Assembly (NCBI RefSeq): GCF_000224145.3
Contig: NC_020173.2
Span: 5,952,305 to 6,016,304 of the forward strand
Length of the DNA: 64,000 nt
Origin: Ciona intestinalis
Taxonomy: Eukaryota > Chordata > Ascidiacea > Phlebobranchia > Cionidae
Reading direction: 5' to 3'
The notes below the pieces were generated by a model. The model saw only the letters and a program-made list of their open reading frames with translations, had not been told where the DNA came from and did no database searches. This document shows, in pieces, positions 45,825 to 60,800 of the stretch. Position 1 is the first letter of the stretch, and each line of letters begins with the position of its first letter. Both the position numbers and the translations under genes were made by a program.

Positions 45825-48800
45825 CTAGGCATAGAAATTTGAAATTATTCTTATATTCTGATTTTATTATTTTATTTTACTGAGAAGCTGATAATGCCAT
45901 TTCAGTTGTAATATTTATCTAACAAGTAAATATTTTTTGAGTTTTCTGTTGGTTATGCATTTTTACAGCACTAGATTTTGTGTTTTTTGAATGGTGGGAC
46001 CTAATATTCTCACTCTTCTCTTATTTCTATTTGACTGAGAAACTGATGATGAAAAAAGTATCTCAGAAAATAAAATTAGTCGGATTTGGTTTTTGGTCAG
46101 TTTTTTTACAGCATTTAATCCTGTATGTTCTGGTTTGTAATGTAATTGTATAGGAATATAAAGGTCTATATATTGAAATTTACACAAGACATGTATTGGA
46201 CTTTAACCCATGGGTTTTATTGGTGGTAGCAGTGGTAAGAACAAACATAAGTCAACCCAAATAGCTTTATTATGTAATCTGTTGTAGTGTTTTAGCTATT
46301 TCCGAGTGTATTTAAAAAGTGGGACCTAATGTTTTCACCCACCAAAGGGAGCATTTCTTTATAATTTTCCATTTTTTTAATAATTTTATAAAAAAAATAA
46401 AATTTACAAAATAGGTAATAATGTTTTTGGCATAGATAACATTCATTCATTTATTTGTGACCTAGAGGGTAGCAATACATTAAGTAAAAGCTTTAACTAA
46501 TTTTAGTTACTTAATTAATGTAAATCATTTACCTGGAGGACCAGCAGGTCCTGGAAGACCAACGCTGCCAATTCCTGGCGCTCCTCTGTCACCTTTATCA
46601 CCACCAAATCCTGAATGAATATGAATGAATGAATGAATGAAATTTATTTCGTCTCTTCGGTCACGATAACGAAGAACAAGAGAGTTGATAAAAAGCGAAA
46701 AGACGGGTAGTAACGGTAAAACAACAGTTGTTAAAACACGCTTATTGATAAAAAAGAAAGAAAGAATGTTTTGGATAAAAGGCGTGACCGTTACAATCCT
46801 GAAACACATAAAAGTTAAAACCAAATTTAAAAAAAAAAATTAAAAAAACGTAGTATTAACAGATTCCATGTCACAGAAAAAACAAGCTGTGTTATAATTA
46901 TATTTTTTAGAAAACGTTTGTTTAAAATTTCAGGATTTTTTTCAGGAGAAGAGTTAGGGTCTAAATTTTGCATATTTCATTGAGTAGTCAAACAAATAAT
47001 ATACAATTCAAGTTTACCCAAAAATGTTATTACTTTTATTGTAGATTTTTATAGCACCAGTAGTATAATTAAGGTTACTGAGTTAAACTAACTGATATAT
47101 TGTACCCAGCATATATGTATATATATATATATTAGTACTATAATCCTCACCTTTGGGTCCAGTACGTCCAGGCATTCCAGGAACACCCTGTGCACCTTGC
47201 ATTCCAGTTTTACCAGGAAGACCAGATTGTCCTGCCAATGTTTTCAAGTTAAGTCAAGTTTTCAAGCCATGCTATATACATTATGTTCTATGTAGGTAAG
47301 GTCCTTTTTGAAAACCTAGAATTTAGCCAGACAAACTTAACTACATAGGACTTAAAATAAAGTATTATTTCACCTATGTTTCATACAGCCCATTACCATG
47401 ACACCTACATTGTAACGACCAATTGCAGATTTCAGAACACTGTTCGCTCCATGTCTTATTCAAAGGCAAATTTGCCAATTATGTTTCATACAGCCCATTA
47501 CCATGACACCTACATTGTAACGACCAATTGCAGATTTCAGAACACTGTTCGCTCCATGTCTTATTCAAAGGCAAATTTGCCAATTAGTAATAGGCTTTGA
47601 ACCCAATACATTTCAGTCAGAATGCAAACAACAAACCACTAAAATTGTGTTTTCAGTGTTTAGGATAAAAAGTTACATTCATTCATTTAAACACACTGCA
47701 CGTAATATGCATCATGTACCTTGTGGTCCTTGCTGTCCAGGTGGTCCAACAGGTCCAGGTCTTCCAGGAGCTCCACCAGTGATGATACCTCGGGGTCTGG
47801 TTGCTGCCATCATACCTCTCATCTCATCTGTTAGAATTTTAAGCATTATATGATTTGTATTTTGTCTTCGTGAGTTTTAAGTATGTTTTGTGATTTGTAT
47901 TTTGTCTTCATGTGTTTTAAGTTTGTTTTGTGATTGGTATTTTGTTTTCATATGTTTTAAGTATGTTCTGTGACTTGTAAATTGTGTTACTGTGTTTAAA
48001 GTTTTGTTTTGTGTTTTTGTATTTTGTGTTACTGTATTTAAAGTATTTTCTTGTGGTTTGTAAATTGTATTACTGTGCTTAAAGTAATTATTTTGTGATT
48101 TGTATTTTGGTTACTGTTTGATGTAATGTTTGTGACTTGTAAATTCTGTTATGCCATATGTTGGCATGAATAAGCGTAACAGCTTTTTTCCAGGGTTTAG
48201 GTTCTAGGCTAAATGATTGTGGTAAATGTGACACCTAATGCTGACCATGGTGGTAACTCATTGTTTTGGAAAATTTGTACAATTCACATAGTATTTCTAA
48301 ATATTCGCTACCGTAATCGAAGAGACAAATACAGTAAATATTAGTATTATTCCACACAATCTTGTTTTACAGCTTCACATTGCACATAATGCTGGTAAAT
48401 TAAGCAAAATATGCGTGTATTAATAACACCTGATACCATAATGGCAACTATGCATACCTCGAAGCACCCTACGGCAAACTTCCAGAATCTTTTGGTCACT
48501 TGGCATGCGCCCCTGTTAAAAATATTAATAAATTTTGATGAATCTAAAATGGAGTAATATAAAACTCAATGCTGATTTAAACCTAATGCAAATAAGAATA
48601 TGGTAATTTTATAGTACAATTAATTGGCTTTAACCATGGGTATAGTGGTTAGCGCACCCGCCTGTAACCCAGAGGTAATGGGTTCAAGGCTCGACGCTGC
48701 TACCATTGTTGGCGTATGTGTCCTTGGGCACTTAACGGCAATTGCTTCAACCCAGTGGTCACTAATGGGTTGTCTAAATTATCCGCCATACATAAAAAAA

Positions 48801-51800
48801 AATAAAAAAAATCCCCAAAAAATAATCACCCACAAAGTAACATACATGGTAACTCGTAAGCTGGCACGAGGTGTTAAACCCGTGTGATAACGACTGTCAT
48901 TTCCGGCCACGCGAGGATAAAGTAAGTTACATTCAATTCAACCACTGAGGTAATGGTAGTACTAACTAGTTGTCTTGTACAGACTACTCAATGCCCAAAA
49001 AAGTAAGTGACCTTAATGTTACGCATACGCATTTACTGTCATGATAATGGCAAGTTTTTAGAAAAAACATGAGTGTAAGAAACATGTCCAAATATAGTGG
49101 CTGGGGGAAGATGGGACACCTTTTTAGGTATATTTTCACATTTGGTAGTAAACAAAGAAAAGAATCACAAAACCATATCCTCACAACTCTTATAGACCGT
49201 TATTAATTGTTTAAAATAGATTAGGATATTTTATATTATGTGCTAAAGGTGTCCCACCCCACAGTACTGCACATTGAATGAACTAAATACACACACCAAA
49301 GCAAACATATATCATCATTTATATTTACAGGAGGGCCTTGTAATCCAGGGACGCCTCTTGGTCCAGATTCTCCTTGTGGTCCTCGTGGCCCAGATTGGCC
49401 CCTGGGTCCTTCTGGTCCAATGATGCCCGGTGGTCCACCTGGCCCACGTTGCCCATTTTCACCCGGTGTTCCTGGCTGCAAATTTTTGTTTGGTTTATTA
49501 GAATATTAGGTGTTGGCATATTCTCATGTTTAAATTGTTTGTTTTTATAAATATTGAAGCGTTTGAAATGAAAATCGTATTATACAATATTAGATGTTGG
49601 CATATTCTAGTGTTTTAAATTCTTTATTTTTATAATTATTGAAACATATGGAAGAAATTAGTATTATTCTAATGCTTAAAATTCATTTTTTATAAATATT
49701 TAAATGTTTTAAATGATTTTTTTTAAATATGGAGAGTCATGTTTGTACTGAAATATTAGGCGATTTAGTGTTTAAAATTCAATTGAATAAGTGTTGCCAA
49801 GTATTTTTAGATCTGTGAGTAAATTGCCATTCACTATATCGCATGTAGAAGCAACAAGATTTACCTTAAACTGGTTATACATTTCAATACAAACTCTAAA
49901 AATAATCAAACCAGCACTTTGCTGTACAATCTAAATTAGATATTAAAATATCAACAACAAAAAAATATAGAAAAAAACTTACTGATCCACGTTCTCCTGG
50001 AGTTCCAGCAGTTCCCTAAAAATAGAGTTTAATATTATTTTGTACAAAAAAATAAAATTTCCACCTATTGAATATATTTTTTACCTGTGGTCCAGGGTTG
50101 CCTTCTGGTCCCTCATTTCCATCATTACCCTGATAAAGAAATAGAAACTTTAAATTTTAATTTGATCTTTTAAATGAATTAAAACAGACAGAAATCAATA
50201 ATACCAGGACTTTAATGGCGTATATGTTAAAAATAGGATAAACATTTTTCATATTTTTATTAATCTTGCTTACCATAAAAAAAGAAATGAACAAATTTTG
50301 TTTTTTATTGGAATATTAAGACCGAATACTACTAAACAACTAGAAATAATTTACCCACAAAACCAAAAGTAACAAAAAAGTATTGAATTTATTTTTACAC
50401 GAACATTTGTCTAGTTAAACAAATGTAAAAACTACTAAAAGGAAAGTCATGCAAATCAAGACTTATAAATCAACTTACAGGTTCTCCCTTGGCGCCAGTC
50501 ATACCAGATGCTCCCTATAAAAAGGAAAGATTTATTAGAAAAAAAATACAAAATGTTGTGTGAACCTAATTCATACATTCTTTAAGTATGAATGAATGAA
50601 TGAAAAAGTAGACTTATTTTAAAGCTACAGTTATTAAAGGTTTAAACAATTTTGAAAGGGTAATTTAAAAAACACATGTTTTTTTTATTACCACAAGGGT
50701 ATTATATATGGCTGAGGTTCTCTGACTTACAGGGAACCTGGGATTCAGATTTAGGTTAATCAAAACGTGATATTCCTTTGCAGAGAACAGATTTTTAGAC
50801 TAGACTTAAATTTATTTTTTTCTTATATTACGTATCTTTCATTTAAAAGTTTACCTGAAATTTTAATAAAAAAATTTAACGAAAAACAAACTTAAATAAA
50901 AATAATATTTTAATAGAAGTTTAATTACTTTGTGTCCTTTGATTCCAGGGAATCCACGTTCACCAGGTTGACCCTGAATACCTTGTTCTCCTGAATTACC
51001 CTGTTAAAAATTCATTTTAGATTCTATTTACAGTAATTATTTTATGTTAATTCTTTTANCCAGGCNNNNNNNNNNNNNNNNNNNNNNNNNNNNNNNNNNN
51101 NNNNNNNNNNNNNNNCTACTTTAACTTATACATATATAACATAAAAACTATATAATACCAAAGCAATAATTTCTTTTTGCTTATTCATTTTTCAATGATT
51201 ATTCTAAGTAAAAATTCAACATAATACACAGAATAATAAACAACAAACACTTACAGGAGCTCCTATGGCACCTTCTGTTCCTTTTGGTCCTGACTCTCCT
51301 GGTCGTCCCTATTATAAAAAAACCACAAGATTTACTATGCTCTTTATATATTAGAACTACATATAAAATGTATATAGCATGATATCTAATATATTACTGT
51401 AGAATAATGAATATTGTTAACGCACAGCATCCTAAACATTCTTAAACTTTTTTTTAACAACACTCTTTTAGAAACCTTAAAATAAAGCTTTAAGTCTTTA
51501 AACATTCTTTGTTTACTACGAAAAATAGGAGATAAAACAGAACAAAACTTGGATTGTTTTACCCCAACCTACAATATATACTACACATGTGACTCACCCG
51601 TTCTCCTGGGGTTCCTGGGATACCATCAGCTCCATTTCTACCGGGTAGACCCTGCGTTTAAGAGTAAATTAGCATCATTTTGTTTAACATTTGATTCTAA
51701 ACTTTGTTCAACAAATTGAGTCTAAATTTTGCTTAACAATTTGGTTTAAATTTTGTTTAACAATTTGAGTCCAAATTTTGTTTAACAATTTGGTTCTAAA

Positions 51801-54800
51801 TTTTGTTTAACATTTTAGTTCTAAATTTGGTTCTTGGTCTTGAATACGAACCGGTTCTCCAGGAAGTCCGGGTCCTCCAGGGTTTCCAAGAGGACCTCGA
51901 TCCCCAGTTCCTCCCTTGGCTCCCCTCTCTCCTGGGACTCCAGGAGGACCTTCAGCTCCCTGAGAAGAAAAAATACGATTATATAGGAAAATTTAAAGTT
52001 TCACTAACTTGGTAGCAAAAAAAGTTACAGCATATACAGTTATAAGGGAGACCAATTTATCAGAGATCGCAACGTATCGATTCAAGAAAACAGCATCAAT
52101 GCAGAAACAATATTAGAAAACACAGTAGTCTAATTATATCAAAGTTTACAAACAGACATGTTATCTGAAAGGCAAGTAAAACAGCTTAACCTGTTTATAA
52201 AATGACAAAAAATATATTAAAAACATAGTTAACAGAAAATGTCTATTAACCTGTAAACCTTGTTCACCAGGTGCACCCATTTCTCCAGGTACTCCTGCAG
52301 GGCCCTGTTGTTTAGAAGTTCAATTACTTATCTTATATTATTACACTGAAGGTAAGCATAATATAATGTATGGATACTGACATATATGTAATTATATATT
52401 CCACAGGAACCAAATTCAATCATGGAAAACAGAAAAAAAAGATAACTTTAAAACCATAAACAGCAAGAAGAAAATGCAAATAGAATACGAATCATTATTT
52501 ATGCAATTTTTTATACAAAAATTAAAAATTATATTGTTCATTTAAATTTTTAAAGATAAATATAACTTACTACTTCTCCCTTTCTCCCATCTTCTCCCGG
52601 GTAACCTCGTGCCCCACGTGGACCCTGCAATAATTTTTAATATATAAATATTTTTTTCAACTAAAATATGTTTTATACGTACAGATTCACCGCCAGGACC
52701 AGCTGGTCCTTGTTCTCCCTCAGGACCGGCATCACCCTGGAAGAAAATACTTCGGTTAAATTGACTGTAAAACTATCAAACAAATTTTATAGTGAGTTAC
52801 ATTCATTCATTCATTCATTCATTCATTCATTCATTCATTCATTCATTCATTCATTCATTCATTCATTCATTCATTCATTCATTCATTCATTCATTTATTC
52901 ATTCATTCATTCATTCAATACTTTGGTATAGTATAATGTCCTGTCTCACCTTTGGACCTTGTTTTCCATCAGGACCGGGTTCACCTTTGTATCCCTTATG
53001 ACCCTGAATTCAGAAATAAACTTTTTTTTATAAAACTGCATGATGTAGAAAAAAATATTTGTAGGAATTAAACTAACCTTGGGTCCGGGATAACCTGGTG
53101 GTCCAACCTGGAGATAAAATTAATTTAATACAAGATCTGGTTCCAAATATAGTTATATTAACACACAAAGCCACAACCAAGCCAGTACACGCATGCACTA
53201 AGTCAAGAATGGGTGTCTATAGTTCTTTGAATGCGTATTATACAGTGGGGATGAAGTTTTTAAAGTTCTCAGTGTAAAATGCAACCTGTCATGCAGAAAA
53301 TCCAATTTCATCTGCACAGATGAAACTAATTCAAGCCACTTAAACATTCCAGTTATTAAACAACTGTCACAGCAAAGGCCTGTATTATTCCGCAAAAGGT
53401 TAGTGCTCGCAAGAAACAGATTTTGCTTTTTAACACAGTTTTCCCGCGTTATTTTCCACAAAAAATGTTTCGTTAACCCCACAGCAGTGGTTGCCATAAA
53501 AAGCAGGTATTAACACTCGATAAAATGTTGCATTTCACACAAAGAACTTACAAAACCAACTTCACCATTTGAAACCACTCTTTCCTATTCAACAGAGAAT
53601 AAGAATGTCACAATGCGGTCTTTCACACAAACAGGGCATTATTCCATTTTTAAATTACGGGGTTATAAACAGGTAGTGTTCGCACGCTATTATATCAAAG
53701 TGCCCTTTGTATTTCAGACATTGTTTAGCCACACCTTGAGTTTCAAGGTATGTGCTTATTGTTTGTTTGTTTTGGCTTGGTTGTGGGAATTGGTTACTTA
53801 CATAGACTGGGCCAGATGGATCAGCCCCTGAACCAATATCCTGTATTTCAAAGTAAAATTAAACCATATGAACGTTTGCACACATTTATTACAACTCTGT
53901 CATATCTATTACTTTTTTTATATCTACAATCTTACTAATATTTATTTTTACACTTATGGCAAAAAATGTTTTTATTTAAACCAATTTTTGGGAATGCATT
54001 TTATTAATTGCTACTGCTTAGCTGCTATCTAAAAGAGACAGAAAATATATAAAGCTGAGCAGTAAGATGTAGGTATCAGTAGAATTTCTAAAATATTAAC
54101 AAAGCGTAAGTGATAACATGCAAATAAATATGACTTACACCAGCCGTAGCGCCTCCAGATGGTCCGGGAAGTCCTGGTGGTCCCTGTTTGCAAAAATAAA
54201 TGTAACTGTTATTGGAAATAATTTGCAATGTCATAACTGTATTTTAAAAACCTTTTTTTAGATAAAATTCGAAATACTAAAATTAAAATTTTAGTTTATA
54301 ATTTTTTGGAGGCTTGATTTTATTAGTATTTTCTGGTACTATACCAATTATAGTAGATAAAAATATCATTATATAAACAGATATGACCATCTGTGATAAA
54401 GTTACATGAGAAAACATGTCTCACCCTTGGTCCAGGAGCACCTGGTCGTCCCTGTTTAGAAATACAGTATCGTTATTTTTTAATTTAATTTAAAATATTT
54501 CTCAATTTATTTTGGTTTTCTTTAATTTATTTATAAATGACTGTTTTATTCTAGTTTTTAAATGATTGTTACTTACAGGAGGTCCCTCAACGGTGTTCAC
54601 ATCACCCTGGAAAAATAAAACTATGATGAGAAATCGTGAATGTTTCCAACTTATTTATCCCGCGTTGCGGGGCCACAACAGTCCTTGTAACACAGGTGTT
54701 TTGTTTCACACACCAAATAAGAAATAAGTAAAAGAAAAAACCTGTAACTTTAAAAAAATTATAACATATATGATTACAATGGCTTGAAAAAATGAGATGT

Positions 54801-57800
54801 ATGTTATACTCATTTATTATTTGACATTTCAGAATACTTACTGGAGGTCCTTGTGGGCCAGCTGGACCAGGTAACCCAAGGCTTCCCTATTGAAACAAAC
54901 AGCGGGTTAAAAATTTAAAAATACAATAACACAGAAAAAGAGTTAAGAAAGAGGTTGTTTAAATTAAACCAATGTAAACTTTGTTTGAAAGTGTTTTTTT
55001 ATGACTTACCGGTATCCCTGCAGGTCCAATGAGTCCCTGTAAAGTAAATGAACATGATAAACACATGTGGAAAATACATTAAAAATCATTATTATGTAAT
55101 ACACATTTTATAGATAATGCAATTTAGCAATTCAGTTCAGATTATTAAAATATTTCTTTATAAATTAGTGATGACTTATTTCCCAAATGAATACAAAGAA
55201 TATTTGCCCTAAAACAGCAAACTGCCACATGTGGTTTATAGCTAAATAAAGCAAGTCTCTTTTTTATTATTTAACAAACAGTAATTCTGTATTACAACAG
55301 CAAATAAATTCAAAACTACTAAAATCTCTGCTATGTTAACCAATGAGGGTGTAACAGTCACTCCTTTTACCTAAAACATTCTTTCTTTCTTTTTTATCAA
55401 TAAACCGTGTTTTAACTGTTGTTTTAGCATTTTAACAACTGTTGTTTTAGCATTACTACCCGTCTTTTGGCTTTTGTAGACTTTCCCGCACTTTGTATCA
55501 TGACGGAAAAGACGAAATAAATTTAATTCATTTATTCAATGAATCCCTATTTTATATATATTATTATGAGCACCATGAATATATAAGTTATACCTCTGTT
55601 CCAGGTGCACCAATTTCTCCTGGTTCTCCCTTTTGACCAGAGACTCCCTAAATTTAAACAGATTATTAATTTATTAAAATGATGTTTTATGTAAATAAAC
55701 ATCTAAAATACACAAAAACATAATCACCCAAAAAGCTAGACACATGATAACTGGTAAATAAGAACAAGGTGTATGATACAGAACACCCATGTTATAATGG
55801 CTGTCATTGCCCGGTCAAATATAGATAAATAAAAAAAAAAATTTATTCGAAAAAGTTTATTTCGTACATAATTTAGGTGTCTCATAATAACACATCTATA
55901 GATTATACAGACAGCTAATTCCCTTTATGCAGTTTTAACGTATTGGGCCCTTTTTACAAAAAAGCTACACATTGTGTATTCAACCCAAGTATAGCATATG
56001 GATTTTAATATTTTAAATACTCAACCTGAAACCCCTGGGGTCCTGGTGGTCCTCTTTCACCCTGTATTAAAATAAAAGATTGAATAATACAAAGTAGCAT
56101 ATGTCAGCTGTAAATCCGTGTTATATATAGAGAGTCAGGACAAGAACAATATAGTAGGGTGGGGAAGATGGGACACCTTTAGCACATAATATCTAAATCT
56201 ACTGATTGTGTTTTAAACAATTAACAACGATTTATGGGAGTTGTTAGGGTAGGGTTTTAAATTTTTTTGAATGTCTTTGTTTACTATTAAGTTAGCAAGA
56301 AAATAGAATGAAAATGAGTCCCATCTTCCCCACCCTACTATATTTTAAAAGTTAATATTCTTTGACATTTGCTTGATTATGAATGCAAAGTACTTTGTTT
56401 GTATATATGTTGCATTTTCTCAGGAATTTAACTCAATGAGTATGTTAGTATAATTATGCAAGTTAAATAAAATAAACTCATAATAAATGTTTGTTTATAC
56501 TACTTAAAATTGACAGTTTGAAATCAAAAGTAGTGTTTCCAAACAAAAATACTAAAAAGTCTTCAATTAATTTACTTTAGTTTGGAAACACTGTTTTTGT
56601 AGAAAGAATTGAACAATGTTTTTTTTTGTATGTGTGTCCCCTGGTTTTATGTGTAATGATTTAGCTTAGATTGGAAAAAAAAGTTTTTGTAGAAAAAAAC
56701 ACTGTTTTTCGTATTTTATGTGTGTTACTTGCTTTGTATTGGTATAGCTTAGTTTTGAAAACTGTTTTCGTTTTCTGTGTGTGTGTTATCTGGCTTTGTT
56801 TCTATTCATTTCAAAACTTACATCAAGTCCATCAATTCCAGCGAAACCATCTGGTCCAGGATCTCCTTGGATTCCGTTCTCACCGGGTGGTCCTGGGGGT
56901 CCCTGATGATATTGTGTTAGATAAGCATGGTCACGGCCCATGTGTTATAGGTTACAGTTAATACATTACATAAATATTGTTTCAGAAACAGATGTTCAAC
57001 AAGTNNNNNNNNNNNNNNNNNNNNNNNNNNNNNNNNNNNNNNNNNNNNNNNNNNNNNNNNNNNNNNNNNNNNNNNNNNNNNNNNNNNNNNNNNNNNNNNN
57101 NNNNNNNNNNNNNNNNNNNNNNNNNNNNNNNNNNNNNNNNNNNNNNNNNNNNNNNNNNNNNNNNNNNNNNNNNNNNNNNNNNNNNNNNNNNNNNNNNNNN
57201 NNNNNNNNNNNNNNNNNNNNNNNNNNNNNNNNNNNNNNNNNNNNNNNNNNNNNNNNNNNNNNNNNNNNNNNNNNNNNNNNNNNNNNNNNNNNNNNNNNNN
57301 NNNNNNNNNNNNNNNNNNNNAGTTGCTTTATAAACAAAGTATTAAAGTCAAATATATCTTTGCTGTCCCATTAACGCTGCATTAAAATTTGCTCCTGTGG
57401 GCTTGAACTATGTGTATTGTCATTTAATTAAACCCTTGCATTCAATAATCGTAAGTTCCTAATTAAATACTTACTGGTTGTCCTGCAGGTCCCGCTGGAC
57501 AAACCGGGCACTGAAATTAAAAATAAGAAGTGTTAGTAATACGTGGCATGTGGGTTTGTGGTGAGAATGATTACATACGTGACCTTTGTGACTTAAAACG
57601 TCGTGCGTTCGTGTGTGTACGTGTTTAGCGTCGTAATATAAATGTCAAGTTAAGTTGATGTACCTCGTACATTAAAAGTTCGGAACGGAAACCGTATTTG
57701 GCTTACTAGGTTTAAATCACGCATAGGAATGTTAACAAGCAGACTTCGTTTCCTAACCACAACCGAAAGGCTGTCTCGACGATAATAGGGATAAGAAATT

Positions 57801-60800
57801 GAGGTGGACTTGAGGTTTCAATACATTGAGGAACACTCGGTCCAAAATAGCGAATAGTTAAACGAACCGTAAAATTAGTATTTATTCTGTAACATGCGGT
57901 CTACATTACTCATCAGTTTTATTATGACTAATAACAGAAGACGATGTATGGATTACATTTCGCTTTTTTCGAAGAATGTAAAAGTCCGTTGAGTAAACGG
58001 CAGACAGGATACCGATTATACAATGAATGACCGACCATTAAGCAAAGATTATTCAAAGTCTCATTTATTTAGAAATAATTGTCGGCCTTCGCGCCGCTTT
58101 TATGGTGAACTGATGTCTGTATAATTATGGAGATTTATAGCACACAAGTATACAGATCAATACAATACGTCATGCATTATCATTTTCAATGATAACATCT
58201 AAGTGTATATAGCATGAAATAAAACCCGAGCGATACTTTCACAACAGATTCATTGTCTTACCCCTTTTCCAATCGCGGCTTCTGGGACCTTAGAAAGATA
58301 TTACTTGTTACGTCATAAAACGAAAAAGTTAGTCGTCTCTTTTTGCCAAGACGCGCCGCCGAACAAACAGCCATTGTTTGAAACGATGACGTAATAAACC
58401 AACCCGCCCAAGTTTGATCCCAAGTAAACAGAACATGACCTCGAAAACTCGATGTTTGTTTAAACAACCCAATTATAACGTTGGGCGTTGGTGCAGTAGA
58501 ACAGACAAACTTTTAATTAAAATTTGTTCTGCAAAAATCCCTGACGATACCGCGATTCGGCCCGATTTTCAAGGCAGATTAAAAATTAATATTAACGTAT
58601 TGGAATTCAAGGTGTTTTATATATAGGGTATTTTACTCGCTGCTGTTATTTTTCGAAAGATGTCTTGTTGAGCTATTTTTTCATAGCGACGGTAAAAAGT
58701 TTTATCCTGTGCCCTTAACTTTGCGAAACGCCGTCTTTAACCCAGAGGTAATGGATTTACGACTCGTCGCTTCTATCATTGTGGGTGTAGGTGAAAAATT
58801 CCTACCTATAAAATAATTACCCACAAAGTACATACATATTAACTCGTAAGCTGGCACGAGGTGTAAAAACACCCGTGTTATAACGACTGCCGTTTTTCGT
58901 CCACGCGAGGATAAAGCAAGTTAGATTCATTCATTCAAGCGTACGACAGGTTTGCAATAAAGTTTGGCATAAAAGTTATAAACTCGTAAAGCGCCACCGT
59001 CTGCTATATAGCTATGAAATACAACACAGTTCTGTGTACGTTAAAACTCGTATCAAAACATGTACCGTACAACGTCGAGTGGCCATCTATCAAGAACAAG
59101 TAGCCTTTCTACTCGAATTTTCCTAGCGCCCGTAAAACCTGCGCGATTTGCGGGTGGTTTATAAAGTTTAAAATGCGATATACTTCGCTTGGATTCGAAC
59201 CGTCACCTCTAACTTTCTAAGTTAATTTTTATATTCGTTTTTTTTTATTGCATTACGTGTTAAATGCAGGTTTTTACCGCTTTTTGTTTTTAAATTCAAC
59301 AAACTTACATCCGCTGGTGGGTCCGGCTCTCCTTGTCTTCTGCTCCGAGTGATCAGATCATTTGCTCTGCTCTTCCGGTTCTTCTTTCTCTTTCGCTTCC
59401 TCGCATCCGCCGTTACAAGCAGAAGCGCCACGACCAAGAGGATCACTCGCCTCTTGTTCATGAACATCTTGGCGCTCCAAACGCGCCGTGAGTAGTCTCT
59501 TGGAGTGGTGCGGGTAAAAGTGTCGGTGCCGACGCCCGCACTACTAACTGCTCGACGACGCTAGCTTACTTTCTGCTCGCGGCCAGACAGGAAAAAATGC
59601 GCCGCAAAAATCTGGCGCCGCGAAAAAATCCACAAACGGAAACCTTGCCGCCTACGAGCCGTGAAGCGTGACGGACGTGCTTTTGATAAACAATTTTTGC
59701 AAGAAATTCCTGCTTAACCTAACTGTATATGCGCCTTTAGTTCTAGCGAATCGTGCAGGCATAATATTCCATGCAAAATTTAAGTTCCCCCCTTTCGCAT
59801 TCGGCGACGTCTTGGCAAACAAAGAGCAATCGTATAAAGTTTAAACAGCTGTACATTTCAAACCCAAAAATCGTATAGTAGGTTGGGGGAAGATGGGACT
59901 CCTTTTCATCCTATTTTCTCGTAGCATTTGGTTGTAAACAAAAAACATTCAAAGAATTATAAAACTGTATCCTTACGACTCCCATTGACCATTGTTAGTT
60001 GTTTAAAACACGATCAGGATGTTTGGATATTATGTGCTAAAGGTGTCCCATCTTCCCCCATCCTACTATATCAATCATTTAAAATACCTCATTGAAATTT
60101 ACATACAGTACTACAGGCCATTATTATGACACTTTTACCATAATAACATCAACTTTTTATCCAAAACCAGTTACTTTCTATAGACTTACCAAGGCAGGTA
60201 GTTCGTCGCATGATTCCCTATGCGCTCTTGTCGGGTCGCAATGTATTATCATCCACTGTAGTTCAATCTGGGTTCAAAACCAGATTCAGCAAAAAATATT
60301 TGACACCGAAGAAAATTAATTCAAAATTTAACAAAAAACTAAAATTAGAGTTCAGGTTACCGAAACCTGTGCAATATTATGGTTGACATACGTTCGCTTT
60401 GTTTGTACAGTTTTGACAATGTAGTTAAGTATTTGGAATTAAAATGTTTTGTGTGATTTCACTAACAATGCAACAGTATTAGATTTATCATTTTGGTATC
60501 GGTGCCGAGCTCGATAGACATTCCATTTATCTATATCGTAGCCGTGTTGAACATCTCATGTTAGAGTTACAGGCGGTAGCAGGCTCGTATATACAAGAGG
60601 GGGGTCACGGGGTTCTCCCCCCCCCACCCTTTGAATATTATTTTTGACAAAAATTTAAAAAAAAAGTTTAAAATTAGAAGCCCTCCTCTTAAAAAATAGT
60701 AAAGCAGTCATGTTGTAGTTTAAATCCAATCTTACGCGTTTCCTATTATGTGCGGTATTATATATGTTAGTCTGGTTATGTTTTTATCAAACATGTTACG

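Noticed and set aside
52668..53001. Open frames reading [12 protein letters not shown]
   Set aside because: Product of the (ATTC)n microsatellite; it overlaps genuine collagen exons on the other strand.
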